In this document: positions 17,716 to 25,613 of the stretch, in pieces
How the letters are laid out: the number at the start of each line of letters is the position of its first letter
Numbering within the stretch: position 1 is the first letter of the stretch
NCBI RefSeq assembly: GCF_001553455.1
Contig: NZ_BBOX01000108.1
Coordinates: 1-44,865, forward strand
DNA length: 44,865 nucleotides
From: Streptomyces hygroscopicus subsp. hygroscopicus
Lineage (GTDB): Bacteria > Actinomycetota > Actinomycetes > Streptomycetales > Streptomycetaceae
Direction of reading: 5' to 3'
Notes under the pieces: model-generated
What the model saw: only the letters and a program-made list of their open reading frames with translations
What the model was told of the DNA's origin: nothing
The model's database searches: none
Made by a program: the position numbers and the translations under genes

Positions 17716-17754
17716 GGCGTGGCGGCAGCGCGAGAGCGCGTCCGCCGCCACGCC
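17716..17754 (+). terminator. Hairpin terminator after the ABC-F pair
   Basis: GGCGTGGCGGC (17716-17726) pairs perfectly with GCCGCCACGCC (17744-17754), 7 nt after the stop codon. The 17-nt loop itself contains a short GCGC/GCGC pairing. There is no T-run. Confidence 0.7.
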
Positions 17755-17904
17755 GGAACGGACCGCGGGACGGGCCGGGGCGGACCGGGATGGGCCGCCG
17801 CAGCGCCGGGCGGACCGTGGATGGGCCGGGTGGACCGCGCGAGGGGCCGGGACGGACCTCGGATGAGCCGGGGCGGACCGCGCGGATGGGCCACGGCGGA
17901 TGGC

Positions 17905-18006
17905 ATGCGCCGGCAGTGGTGCGGCATGAAGTCCTGCGGAAACAAGATCAAGGCAGCCGCGTACCGCGCCCGGAAGAAGGGCGCACCCGTCGCGGCGGCC
18001 CGCTGA
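17905..18006 (+). pseudogene. CGNR zinc-finger protein, C-terminal remnant
   Basis: The 33-aa frame starts MRRQWCGMKSCGNK and continues IKAAAYRARKK. This matches the C-terminal CGNR zinc finger (WC-x-M-x-x-CGNR-x-K-x-x-x-YR-x-R) of ABATE-domain regulators; the Arg of CGNR is Lys here. The roughly 150-residue N-terminal domain is absent and the upstream sequence is repetitive. This is therefore the surviving end of a lost gene. Its stop codon lies in the first 13-bp repeat at 18003. Confidence 0.65.
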
Positions 18007-18041
18007 CCCGGCCCACTGACCCGGCCCGCTGACCCGGTCCG
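18003..18041. repeat. 13-bp tandem repeat, three copies
   Basis: CTGACCCGGCCCA, CTGACCCGGCCCG and CTGACCCGGTCCG lie head to tail. Each copy contains TGA, the first being the stop codon of the zinc-finger remnant. Confidence 0.85.
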
Positions 18042-18176
18042 TGAGCCGGAGGAGGTCCACGGCGAGGGCGGTGACCGGCCGCCAGGCAGAAGAAGACGCC
18101 CCAGGGTCCGACGTGGTGGTCCCGGGCCCGCAGCTGGACGCCGAAACACGCCCCGCGGGCCGACGTCCGCGGCAGG

Positions 18177-18312
18177 CCCGTACCACCAGCGCGGCCCGTA
18201 CCACCAGCGCGGCCCGCGCCCGCCCGGTGCGGCCCACGCCCGCCCGGTGCCGCCCGCGCCCGCCCGGTCGGCAGCACGGGCTCCCGGTCGGCAGTGCGGG
18301 CTCCCGGCTCGG
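18177..18312. repeat. Compound GC-rich direct repeats
   Basis: Two identical 18-bp units (CCCGTACCACCAGCGCGG at 18177 and 18195) are followed by three CGCCCGCCCGGT copies about 20 bp apart. After these come two related CCGGTCGGCAG...GCGGGCT units. The pattern suggests slippage in non-coding DNA. Confidence 0.7.
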
Positions 18313-18449
18313 TGTACGCGCCTGGAGCCGGGCCGCCGGCCGGGGGCGTGTGCGCACCCGTCCCGTTCCTCCGCGAACGCCACCGGCCGGCGGTGGAAGG
18401 GGCGGCCCGGCGCGGCCCGGCTTTCCGGGAGGGCGGGCGCCGGCCGGAC

Positions 18450-18480
18450 TTGACCTTGCCGCGGCGTCAGGGTTTCTACT
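18450..18480 (+). promoter_or_regulatory. MerR-type promoter with 19-bp spacer, probably leaderless transcript
   Basis: TTGACC (18450-18455) and TCTACT (18475-18480) are separated by 19 bp, the overlong spacer characteristic of MerR-activated promoters. The spacer region contains an imperfect dyad CCTTGCCGC/GCGTCAGGG (7 of 9 positions complementary). The MerR ATG at 18487 falls where transcription should begin, 7 nt after the -10 box. The mRNA is therefore predicted to be leaderless and autoregulated. Confidence 0.7.
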
Positions 18481-18486
18481 TCCACC

Positions 18487-19227
18487 ATGCGCATCGGAGA
18501 GATCGCCGCGCTCGTCGGAGTCACCTCCCGGGCCGTGCGGCACTACCACCACATCGGTCTCCTGCCCGAGCCCGTGCGGCGGGCCAACGGATACCGCTCC
18601 TACGGCATCCGGGACGCGGTCGCCCTGGCCCGGATCCGCCGGCTGACCGAGCTGGGGCTGAGCCTGGATGAGGTGCGTGACGTCCTCGCGGACGACGCGG
18701 GGCGCGAACTGGCCGAGGTGCTCGGCGAGTTGGACGCCGACCTCGCGCGCCAGGAACACGAGATCCAGCGCCGCCGCACGGTACTGGCGGCGCTGCTGGA
18801 CGGCCCGCTGACACCCGACGCGCCGCTCTCCCCCGCGCTCGTCGAGCTCTGGAAGGCCGCGCCCGCCGCCACGTCACCGGCCGCCGCCAAGGACCGCGAA
18901 CACCTCATCCTGCTGGAGGGGGCGATCGGCGGGGAGGCGCTGTACACGGCGCTGCGGCCACTGGCCGACGACCCGGCCGTGCCCTCGCTGTACGAGCGGC
19001 TGGACGAACTGGACGGGGCGCCGGCGGACGATCCGCGGATCGCGGCGCTGGCCGACGACCTGGCCGCCCTCGTACCGGACGAGGTGCTGGAGGCCGTCTG
19101 GGACGGCGGCCCGGCGGTGCCGGGCTTCGGACAGGCCCTGCTCGCCGACTACTCCCCCGCCCAGGCCGACGTGGTGCGCGGAATGATGGAACGGCTGGCC
19201 GCCCGGATGGACGGGAGGCCGTCATGA
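18487..19227 (+). CDS. MerR-family transcriptional regulator
   Basis: This is a 246-aa protein with an N-terminal MerR DNA-binding domain: MRIGEIAALVGVTSRAVRHY, then HHIGLLPEPVRRANGYRSYG, residues 1-70. It is followed by the dimerisation helix (about 78-115) and an Ala/Leu-rich effector domain without the cysteine clusters of metal sensors. It is probably a small-molecule responsive activator of its own promoter (18450-18480). No ribosome-binding site precedes the ATG, consistent with leaderless translation. Its stop codon overlaps the start of the next gene (ATGA), so the membrane protein is translationally coupled and is likely part of the same response. Confidence 0.92.
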   Translation: MRIGEIAALVGVTSRAVRHYHHIGLLPEPVRRANGYRSYGIRDAVALARIRRLTELGLSLDEVRDVLADDAGRELAEVLGELDADLARQEHEIQRRRTVLAALLDGPLTPDAPLSPALVELWKAAPAATSPAAAKDREHLILLEGAIGGEALYTALRPLADDPAVPSLYERLDELDGAPADDPRIAALADDLAALVPDEVLEAVWDGGPAVPGFGQALLADYSPAQADVVRGMMERLAARMDGRPS

Positions 19228-20063
19228 GCGTGCGGACCGCGCGGGCCGCGGTGTGGGCGGCGCTGCCCGCCGAGGCGGCCCTCCTGGGGTGTGCGGTGGC
19301 AGGCGTACGGATCCCCGGAGCGGTCCTGGTGACGGCCGAGGCGCTGGTGGCGGCCGTACTCGCGCTGGAGGCCGTGGTCCTGTGGCGGCTGTACGCCGCC
19401 CGGCGGCGGGCCGGGGCGGACCGGCGGGACGCCGCGCGAGACGCGCTGCGCACCCCGGTCCCGGTGGCCGTGCGCCGGCTGCTCGCGCACGAGGTCCGCA
19501 CCCTGCACAGCCTCGGGCTGTGGGTGCTGCGCCGCCGCCACCGGATCCCCGAGGGCGCGCTGGCCGTCGCCTACACCGGACCCCAGACGGCCATCATGTA
19601 CGCGCTGCTCTTCGTCTCGGTCGTCGAAACGGTCGCGCTGGCCGTGGTGATCCCGTGGCCGGCCGTCCACGCCGTCCTGCTGGTGGTGGACGTGTACGGC
19701 GTGGTGCTGGTCCTCGGCCTGCACGCGGCCTGTGTGGTCCGGCCCCATGTCGTGGGAGCGGACGGCTCGCTGCGCCTGCGCTACGGCGCACTGTTCGACC
19801 TGCGGGTTCCGGCCGCCGCCATCGCCGCCGCCCGGGTCGATCGGCGCTACCCCGACGGGCGGCTGGTGCGGCTGGGCGCGGACGGGGTGCTCGATCTGGC
19901 GGTGGGCAGTCAGACCACGGTGACGGTGGAGCTGACGGAACCGGTGGAGTGCGTGCGTCCGCTCGGTGCGCGGGGCTTCGCCCGTACGCTCCGGTTCCAC
20001 GCGGACGACCCGCGGGAGGTGGTCGCCGCGCTCACGCGGGTCCGCACCGACGCGTCGCCGTGA
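19224..20063 (+). CDS. Membrane protein of unknown function, coupled to MerR
   Basis: This is a 279-aa protein with two N-terminal hydrophobic segments (about residues 10-55) and a second pair (about 115-170, rich in Val/Leu/Ala). An Arg-rich loop lies between the pairs, and a soluble C-terminal half follows (about 175-279), predicted beta-rich with alternating V/L/R. I recognise no named family and no catalytic motif. The ATGA overlap with the MerR gene shows translational coupling. It ends 16 bp before the convergent mycothiol-dependent enzyme gene, without a visible terminator between them. Confidence 0.8.
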   Translation: MSVRTARAAVWAALPAEAALLGCAVAGVRIPGAVLVTAEALVAAVLALEAVVLWRLYAARRRAGADRRDAARDALRTPVPVAVRRLLAHEVRTLHSLGLWVLRRRHRIPEGALAVAYTGPQTAIMYALLFVSVVETVALAVVIPWPAVHAVLLVVDVYGVVLVLGLHAACVVRPHVVGADGSLRLRYGALFDLRVPAAAIAAARVDRRYPDGRLVRLGADGVLDLAVGSQTTVTVELTEPVECVRPLGARGFARTLRFHADDPREVVAALTRVRTDASP

Positions 20064-20079
20064 CCCCTTCTGGTGAGCG

Positions 20080-20736
20080 TCAGCCGAGGAAGAGCGGCAG
20101 TTTCCCGGCCGGCCCGCCGAGTTCGGCCCGCTCCGCGTCGGTCGGCGCCCGGCGGCCGGTGCCGACCATCAGCGCGTCCTTGTCGCTGAACGACGTGGGG
20201 AACGCGGCACCGGCGATCTCTTCCAGCATCGCGCGGGAGCGGGCCAGGCCCTCCGGGGGCGGTTCCGCCGCGCCCGGGAGGTGCGCGATCAGGTCGAGGT
20301 GGTGCAGCGTCCACTCCAGCACGTACGCGGTGAGGTAGTCGGCCACGGTGAGGACCTCGCCACGGGTGCTCACCCGGGCGCCGGGGTCGGCCAGTTCGGC
20401 GGCGCGTCCGGCGGCCGAGCCCACGTCGTCCAGGTGGAACGTGAGCAGGCCCGGCTCCTGGTACGCGGCGGCCAGCCGGACGGTCAGCGCGTCCAGCGGG
20501 TCCTCGCCGGTCGGCGGCCGGTCCTGGACCCTCCAGTAGGTCACCGCGTTGACGGTCGGTTCCGTCCCGGCGGGGGTGGCGAGGGTGATCAGCACGTCCT
20601 GCGCGTCGATGACCAGGTGACTCACCAGGTCCCGCACGAGCCAGCCGGTGCAGCCGGAGGGCCGCTCGAAGTCCTGGTCGGGCAGTTCGGCGACCGCCGC
20701 GCGCAACGCGGCCCAGGAGCGTGAGAAGAGGTCCAC
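20080..20736 (-). CDS. Maleylpyruvate isomerase family mycothiol-dependent enzyme
   Basis: This is a 218-aa member of the DinB/MDMPI superfamily. The N-terminal helix-bundle pattern (SRSWAALRAAVAEL, then GCTGWLVRDLVSHLV) contains the conserved H in the DLVSHL motif. The later motif VLEWTLHHLDLIAHL supplies the E-x(3)-H and H that complete the usual metal site. Such actinobacterial proteins bind a divalent metal and typically use mycothiol in S-transfer or isomerisation. The real substrate is rarely known. It is convergent with the membrane protein gene and not obviously linked to the regulator cluster upstream. Confidence 0.87.
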   Translation of the reverse strand: MDLFSRSWAALRAAVAELPDQDFERPSGCTGWLVRDLVSHLVIDAQDVLITLATPAGTEPTVNAVTYWRVQDRPPTGEDPLDALTVRLAAAYQEPGLLTFHLDDVGSAAGRAAELADPGARVSTRGEVLTVADYLTAYVLEWTLHHLDLIAHLPGAAEPPPEGLARSRAMLEEIAGAAFPTSFSDKDALMVGTGRRAPTDAERAELGGPAGKLPLFLG

Positions 20737-20853
20737 ATCGGCACCGTAGTGCGGTGCCGGACGGCGGACAACCGCGTTGCGGCGGAGCGCCCGGGCATCC
20801 GGAGGGCCACCGCCGGGCAGGTCCGGGCGGCGGCCCCGCGCGGCGTCCGGCGC

Positions 20854-20972
20854 CGTGTCACGGGTGGGCGCGTATCACGGGCGGGCACATGTCACGGGCG
20901 AACGCGTATCACGGGCGGGCACGTGTCACGGGCGGGCACGTGTCACGGGCGGGCGCGTGTCACGGGCGGGCG
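20854..20972. repeat. 17-bp minisatellite, seven copies
   Basis: Seven head-to-tail 17-bp units of consensus CGTGTCACGGGCGGGCR fill 119 bp exactly. Units 2, 3 and 4 carry substitutions (TATCAC, CATGTC, GGGCGAACG); units 5-7 are nearly identical. Each unit contains CGTG-T-CACG, an odd-length dyad. The array lies at the 3' end of the minus-strand regulator gene, whose stop codon (20960-20962) is inside the last unit. Confidence 0.95.
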
Positions 20973-22486
20973 CGTGGTGTGCGGCCGGGCATCTTGATGT
21001 CGTACCGCGCCATCTTGCGGTAGATGGTCGCGCGGCTCATGCCGAGTTTGTCCGCCGCCCCCGCCATGGTCGTCCCCGGCTCGCTCAGACAGCGCACGAT
21101 CTCCTCGCGTTCGAGGGCTTCGATGCGGCTCAGCCGCCGGCCCGTGCTCGTGAAGATCTCGCCGGGCAAATGTCGGAGATCCACCACATCCGTACGCGAT
21201 ACCGCGTCCCGCACCACGCGTTGCAGCTGCTTGACGTTCTCCGGCCAGTGGTGGTCGGCCAGGGCGCGGGCCGCCGCCGTGGAGAAGGTGACCGGGCGGC
21301 CGCGGTGCCGGCGCGCGAAGTGGTGGGCGAGCGGCAGGATGTCGTCGGGGCGCCACCGCAGGGCGGGGGCCTCCACCACGGCGCCGACCAGGACGCGCAG
21401 GGGCTCGGGGATGCTCGCGTAGTCCTCGGCCGTGATGACGGACGGCTGCAGGGCCCGCCGGCCCGGCTCCGGGGCCGTGCGGGGAGCGGCGGTGAGCAGC
21501 CGCGCCAACTCCTCGGCCACCCACGCCGGGAGCCTGTCCACTCCCGCGGTGATGACACAGGTGTCGTCCTTGGCCAGTTCGGGGGCCCAGAGCGTGAGCC
21601 AGAAGTCGATGTCGGCGCCGGCGGGCGGACGGGCGCACAGCAGGCGTTCGCGTGGCTTGATCTCCCGCCGGGCGATCGAGGCGAGGGCCGCCTTGCCCGC
21701 GCCCGGCTCACCGACCACGGCGAGGAGCTGCCCCCGGGTCATCGCCGCACGCGCCTCCGCGACCGCGTCGGTCCAGCGCGGGGACAGCAGCGGTGTCCCG
21801 CCGCCGTCCCGGGCACGCCCCGGGTACACCTGGAACACCTCGCCGCGCGGGGCCGGCCGGGCCCTCCTGCCGCTCCCGCGGGCCAGCATGAGGGCCTCGG
21901 TGTGGCCGGCCGCGGCCTGCGCGAGGGCCAGCAGCAGCGCCGAGGAGGAGTCGGACCAGGTGGTGAGGTTGACGCTGCCGGCCAGCTCACCGGTCATCGG
22001 GTCCAGGACCGGCACCGCGGCGCAGGTGTATCCGCGCAGGCTCGTGCAGTAGTGCTCATCGGCCCGCACCAGCGACGGCGCCCGGTCGGCCAGGGCGAGC
22101 CCGAGCCCGTTGGTGCCGGCGTTGCTCTCCGCGAAGTAGAAGCCGGGTGCCAGATTGACCCGGTCGAGCGACCGGTTGATGGAGGCGTCGTCGCACAGTC
22201 GGCACAGCACCAGGCCGTCGCTGCTGGTGATCATCATGCTGACCGGCTCGTCGGCCAGTGTCGTCCGCAGCCCCTGGAGCACCTCGTGGCCGCATTCGTA
22301 CAGCAGCGATTCGGTGTCCACCGCCCCCGTGAACACCGGCTGCATCTCCTCCGGCGTCACTCCGTACCGCCGGCTGCGCTGCCATGACGCGCGCAGGCGG
22401 GGCGCCAGGACAGCCGCTTCGCCGTCCGCCGCCCCGTACGGGGTGAGGGGTGCCGTGCTGCAGTGAGGGTCCACCGCGACCTCCAA
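20960..22486 (-). CDS. AcoR/MimR-like GAF/AAA/Fis regulator lacking GAFTGA
   Basis: This 508-aa protein has the same architecture as the one at 1127-3037 but is shorter. A GAF region occupies about residues 55-205 (with LDRVNLAPGFYFAESNAGTNGLGLAL), a reduced AAA-like region about 225-425 and a Fis-type HTH the last 45 residues (AADKLGMSRATIYRKMARY). Walker A is GEPGAGKA. Walker B is degraded to CVITAGVDRL and no GAFTGA is present. It is divergent from the amidohydrolase-MIP18-ADH operon. In mycobacteria a regulator of this family (MimR) controls the homologous propane/acetone monooxygenase cluster. It probably acts at the dyad 22546-22562. The gene ends inside a minisatellite, so its C-terminal tail may vary. 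Confidence 0.88.
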   Translation of the reverse strand: MEVAVDPHCSTAPLTPYGAADGEAAVLAPRLRASWQRSRRYGVTPEEMQPVFTGAVDTESLLYECGHEVLQGLRTTLADEPVSMMITSSDGLVLCRLCDDASINRSLDRVNLAPGFYFAESNAGTNGLGLALADRAPSLVRADEHYCTSLRGYTCAAVPVLDPMTGELAGSVNLTTWSDSSSALLLALAQAAAGHTEALMLARGSGRRARPAPRGEVFQVYPGRARDGGGTPLLSPRWTDAVAEARAAMTRGQLLAVVGEPGAGKAALASIARREIKPRERLLCARPPAGADIDFWLTLWAPELAKDDTCVITAGVDRLPAWVAEELARLLTAAPRTAPEPGRRALQPSVITAEDYASIPEPLRVLVGAVVEAPALRWRPDDILPLAHHFARRHRGRPVTFSTAAARALADHHWPENVKQLQRVVRDAVSRTDVVDLRHLPGEIFTSTGRRLSRIEALEREEIVRCLSEPGTTMAGAADKLGMSRATIYRKMARYDIKMPGRTPRARP

Positions 22487-22545
22487 GCCCGTGCGTCAAC
22501 CTGCGGTCAGGCTACTGCCGGGGCCGGAAAGTGCTCCCGGCCGGT

Positions 22546-22562
22546 TGTCTCAAAGTGAGACA
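22546..22562. promoter_or_regulatory. Perfect inverted repeat TGTCTCA-AAG-TGAGACA, candidate regulator operator
   Basis: Seven-base arms pair perfectly around a 3-nt spacer. The site lies 60 bp upstream of the regulator start and 79 bp upstream of the amidohydrolase start, an ideal place to control both. A second dyad, CCGGTG-AA-CACCGG (22575-22588), follows, and TATGCCTAACGT nearby may contain the -10 box. Identity of the binding protein is inferred from position. Confidence 0.6.
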
Positions 22563-22640
22563 GCCGACGGCTCCCCGGTGAACACCGGTATGCCTAACGT
22601 CGCTTTCCGAAACACGGTCGTCACCGGGACGGAGGCCGGC

Positions 22641-23642
22641 ATGTACAGCAAGGACGGCGAGAACTACTTCATCGTGGACGCGCATGTCGCATTGTGGGAC
22701 GCGCGCCCCGAGAACCAGATCAACATTCACGGCAAGCAGTTCATCGACTGCTTCTACGACTACCACCGGAATCTCAGCCCGGAATCGGAGAAGTGGTCGT
22801 ACGAGGAGTACCTCTACTACGGTGGCGAGCGGCTGATGAAGGACCTCTTCACCGACGGGTACGTCGACCACGCCATTTTCCAGCCCGCGCGGCTGGGCGC
22901 GTTCTACCGCAACGGCTTCGGGCAGACCGAGGAAGCCTTCGCGCTCACCCAGCGGCACCCCGGCAAGCTGACCTACAACCACTACTGGGACCCCCGCTTC
23001 GAACAGGCGGGGCTGGACCAGCTCCGGCGTGACGCCGAGCGGTTCCAGCTCAAGGGGGCCAAGCTCTACACGGCCGAATGGCACGGCGACTCGCGCGGGT
23101 ACAAACTGGACGATCCGTGGTCCTACCGGTACCTGGAGGCGGCCCAGGAGATGGGGATCAGGAACATCCACATCCACAAGGGCCCGACGATCCGGCCGCT
23201 GGACCGGGACGCGTTCGACGTGGCCGACGTGGACAAGGTCGCCACACAATTCCCGGACCTGAATTTCGTCGTCGAGCACTGCGGGCTGCCGCGGCTCGAG
23301 GACTTCTGCTGGATCGCCACCCAGGAGCCGAACGTGCACGCGGGTCTGGCGGTCGCGATACCTTTCATCCACACCCGTCCGCGGTATTTCGCGCAGATCA
23401 TCGGCGAGCTGCTCTACTGGCTGGACGAGAACCGTATTCAGTTCTCCAGTGACTATGCGCTGTGGACGCCCAAGTGGCTGGTCGAGTCGTTCGTCGACTT
23501 CCAGATCCCGGAGGACATGCGGGGCGAGTACCCGCCGATCACCGTGGCGCAGAAGAAGAAGATCCTCGGGCTGAACGCGGCGGCGATGTACGGCATCGAG
23601 GTGCCCGCCGAGTACACCGTGGCCCAGCCGGCGGGGGTGTGA
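22641..23642 (+). CDS. Amidohydrolase-family protein of the propane-monooxygenase (mim/prm) type cluster
   Basis: This is a 333-aa TIM-barrel amidohydrolase_2-like protein. It keeps parts of the metal site: DAH at 13-15, HIHKGPT mid-protein, VVEHCGLPR and a late FSSDYALW Asp. The second His of the usual D-x-H-x-H is Ala here. The ATG at 22641 has GGAGG five bases upstream. As I recall the mycobacterial mimABCD and rhodococcal prm clusters, a protein of this kind is encoded directly behind the four monooxygenase genes and next to a DUF59 protein and an alcohol dehydrogenase, the same order as here. Its reaction is not established; an accessory or maturation role has been considered. No monooxygenase gene is present in this window. 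Confidence 0.85.
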   Translation: MYSKDGENYFIVDAHVALWDARPENQINIHGKQFIDCFYDYHRNLSPESEKWSYEEYLYYGGERLMKDLFTDGYVDHAIFQPARLGAFYRNGFGQTEEAFALTQRHPGKLTYNHYWDPRFEQAGLDQLRRDAERFQLKGAKLYTAEWHGDSRGYKLDDPWSYRYLEAAQEMGIRNIHIHKGPTIRPLDRDAFDVADVDKVATQFPDLNFVVEHCGLPRLEDFCWIATQEPNVHAGLAVAIPFIHTRPRYFAQIIGELLYWLDENRIQFSSDYALWTPKWLVESFVDFQIPEDMRGEYPPITVAQKKKILGLNAAAMYGIEVPAEYTVAQPAGV

Positions 23643-23643
23643 G

Positions 23644-24435
23644 ATGTCCGCCGGTCCACTGGCGCGCGAGACCGGGAAGGCGCTCGAGCGGCGGGCCAGG
23701 AAGGCGCTCGACGCCGTCCACGACCCCGAGTTGGACGAACCGATCACCGACCTCGGCTTCGTCCGGTCCCTGGAGGTCCACTCCGGCCGCCGGCTGACGG
23801 TCCATCTGCGGCTGCCGACCTCTTTCTGCTCCCCGAACTTCGCCTACCTCATGGCCTCCGACGCCAAGGACGCCCTGGCGGCCCTGCCCGGCGTCGAGGC
23901 CGTCACGGTGCTGCTCGACGACCACCACGACTCGGAGATGATCAACCGTGGACTGGCCGCCGACGCCGACTACCGGGGCACGTTCGGCGCGGAGGCCGAG
24001 GAGAGTCTGGACGAGCTGCGGCTGATCTTCCGCCGCAAGGCCCATGCCGCGGCGATGGAGCGGGTCCTCACCTCGCTGCTGCGGCAGGACCCCGCCCGCA
24101 CCGTGGAGCGGCTGCATGAGGTGGTGATCGGCGACCTCCCCGGGGGGACGGCGACCCACGCGCTGCTGCGCCGGCGCGAGGCGCTCGGCCTCGGTGTGGC
24201 GCCGTCCGACCCCGTCCTGGTGGACGAGCACGGACGGCGCTTCCCGCCGGACGAGGTCCCGCTGCGCCTGCGCTTCGCCCGCTCGGTCCGCATCTCGATG
24301 GACGGCAACGCGCACTTCTGCCGCGGTCTGCTGCGGACCCGCTATCCGGAGTCCGCTGCCGACCAGTCCCCGCGGGCGGTGGATCCCACCGGTCCCGCAT
24401 GCGTCACCACCCCCCTGAAGGAGCACGTCTCGTGA
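23644..24435 (+). CDS. MIP18/DUF59 (PaaD-like) domain protein
   Basis: This is a 263-aa protein. Residues 12-100 form the MIP18/DUF59 fold: ALDAVHDPELDEPITDLGFV, then LRLPTSFCSPNF with the conserved Cys. The remaining 160 residues are specific to this cluster type, with a further Cys in HFCRGLL. DUF59 proteins assist iron-sulfur or metal-centre assembly, so a role in maturing a metalloenzyme is likely. It starts 2 nt after the amidohydrolase stop codon and its own stop overlaps the GTG of the alcohol dehydrogenase, so the three are one translationally coupled unit. The expected metalloenzyme client, a diiron monooxygenase, is missing here. Confidence 0.87.
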   Translation: MSAGPLARETGKALERRARKALDAVHDPELDEPITDLGFVRSLEVHSGRRLTVHLRLPTSFCSPNFAYLMASDAKDALAALPGVEAVTVLLDDHHDSEMINRGLAADADYRGTFGAEAEESLDELRLIFRRKAHAAAMERVLTSLLRQDPARTVERLHEVVIGDLPGGTATHALLRRREALGLGVAPSDPVLVDEHGRRFPPDEVPLRLRFARSVRISMDGNAHFCRGLLRTRYPESAADQSPRAVDPTGPACVTTPLKEHVS

Positions 24436-25457
24436 AAGCAGTCCAGGTCGTGGGGTACGGCCAGAACCTCGAGATGGCCGAGGTGCCGGAGCCCTCGGTC
24501 ACCGGTCCGTACGACGTCATCGTCAAGATCGGCGGGGCGGGGGTGTGCCGCACCGACCTCCACATCCTCGAAGGGCAGTGGGCCGAGAAATCCGGTGTGA
24601 CCCTGCCCTACACGATCGGGCACGAGAACGCCGGCTGGGTGCACGCGGTCGGCAGCGCCGTCACCAACGTCGCCGAGGGCGACAAGGTCATCGTCCACCC
24701 GCTGATCACCTGTGGGCTGTGCCGGGCGTGCCGGTCCGGGGACGACGTCCACTGTGAGCAGAGCCTCTTCCCCGGCATCGACACCGCCGGCGGCTACGCC
24801 GAGTACCTCAAGACCTCCGCCCGCAGCGTGGTGCGCATCGACGACTCCCTGGAGCCGGCCGATGTCGCCGCGCTGGCCGACGCGGGGCTGACCGCGTACC
24901 ACGCGGTGGCCAAGGCCGCCCGGAAGCTGCGGCCGGGGGACCGCTGCGTGATCATCGGCGCCGGCGGGCTCGGGCACATCGGTGTGCAGGCGCTGCGGGC
25001 CGTCACCGCCGCCGAGATCATCGTGGTCGACCGCAACCCCGACGCGGTGGAGCTGGCCGTCTCCCTGGGCGCCGACCACGGCGTCGTCGCCGCGGGCGAG
25101 CAGGTGCCGCGGGTGCTCGAGCTGACCGGCGGCCAGGGGGCCGAGGTGGTGATCGACTTCGTGGGTGAGGGCGGAGCGACCCGGGACGGTGTGCGGATGC
25201 TGCGCCGCGCGGGCGACTACCACGTGGTCGGGTACGGCGAGAACATCGACGTGCCGACCATCGACATCATCTCCACCGAGATCAACTTCATCGGCAATCT
25301 CGTCGGCTCCTACACCGACCTGTGCGAGCTGATGGTGCTCGCCGCCCAGGGACGGGTCCGGCTGCACACGACCGCGTACCCGCTCGAACGTTTCCAGGAC
25401 GCCCTGGACGATCTCGACGCCGGCCGGGTCCGCGGACGCGCGATCCTGGTCCCCTGA
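24432..25457 (+). CDS. Zinc-dependent NAD alcohol dehydrogenase
   Basis: This is a 341-aa medium-chain dehydrogenase. Catalytic zinc ligands are Cys39 and His64-Glu65 (GHENAG). The structural zinc site has four Cys at 94, 97, 100 and 108. The Rossmann motif GAGGLG is at 176-181, and VVDRN at the end of the second strand suggests NAD. The start is GTG at 24432, after AAGGAG and overlapping the previous stop (GTGA). Homologues in mim/prm clusters oxidise the alcohol made by propane or acetone monooxygenase. Here it probably oxidises a short-chain secondary or primary alcohol from another source. A hairpin follows the gene. Confidence 0.93.
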   Translation: MKAVQVVGYGQNLEMAEVPEPSVTGPYDVIVKIGGAGVCRTDLHILEGQWAEKSGVTLPYTIGHENAGWVHAVGSAVTNVAEGDKVIVHPLITCGLCRACRSGDDVHCEQSLFPGIDTAGGYAEYLKTSARSVVRIDDSLEPADVAALADAGLTAYHAVAKAARKLRPGDRCVIIGAGGLGHIGVQALRAVTAAEIIVVDRNPDAVELAVSLGADHGVVAAGEQVPRVLELTGGQGAEVVIDFVGEGGATRDGVRMLRRAGDYHVVGYGENIDVPTIDIISTEINFIGNLVGSYTDLCELMVLAAQGRVRLHTTAYPLERFQDALDDLDAGRVRGRAILVP

Positions 25458-25469
25458 CCTGACCGCTGC

Positions 25470-25495
25470 GCGCGGGGCCGGACCGGGCTCCGCGC
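25470..25495 (+). terminator. Hairpin after the alcohol dehydrogenase gene
   Basis: A 10-bp stem (25470-25479 with 25486-25495, one G-U pair) has a 6-nt loop 12 nt after the stop codon. It may end the coupled operon or only reduce read-through into the ABM gene. Confidence 0.5.
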
Positions 25496-25613
25496 GGGAG
25501 GCCGGGTGAACCGTACCGGTCGCGCCGGGACAAACCCCGGCGCGCCGGGCGGCCCGCCGGCCGCCGTACCACCACGACCGACCCGACCCGACCCGATCCG
25601 TCCAGGGAGCATC

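Larger units (their letters stand above)
17755..18449. other. Repeat-rich decayed stretch without intact genes
   Basis: About 700 bp holds only a zinc-finger gene remnant (17905-18006) and layered imperfect repeats. Between 17760 and 17900 a CGGACC...GGATGGGCC-like unit recurs several times. Further repeats are at 18003-18041 and 18177-18312. Open frames on both strands are Arg/Pro/Gly-rich and match nothing known to me. Confidence 0.6.

Noticed and set aside
16093..18759. Minus-strand open frame of about 890 codons across the second ABC-F gene and the repeat region
   Set aside because: Composition is random-like, it spans two unrelated regions and contains no domain. It is a GC-frame artefact.
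20854..20972. Possible CRISPR array
   Set aside because: The 17-bp units are contiguous with no spacers and no cas genes are nearby; it is a minisatellite.
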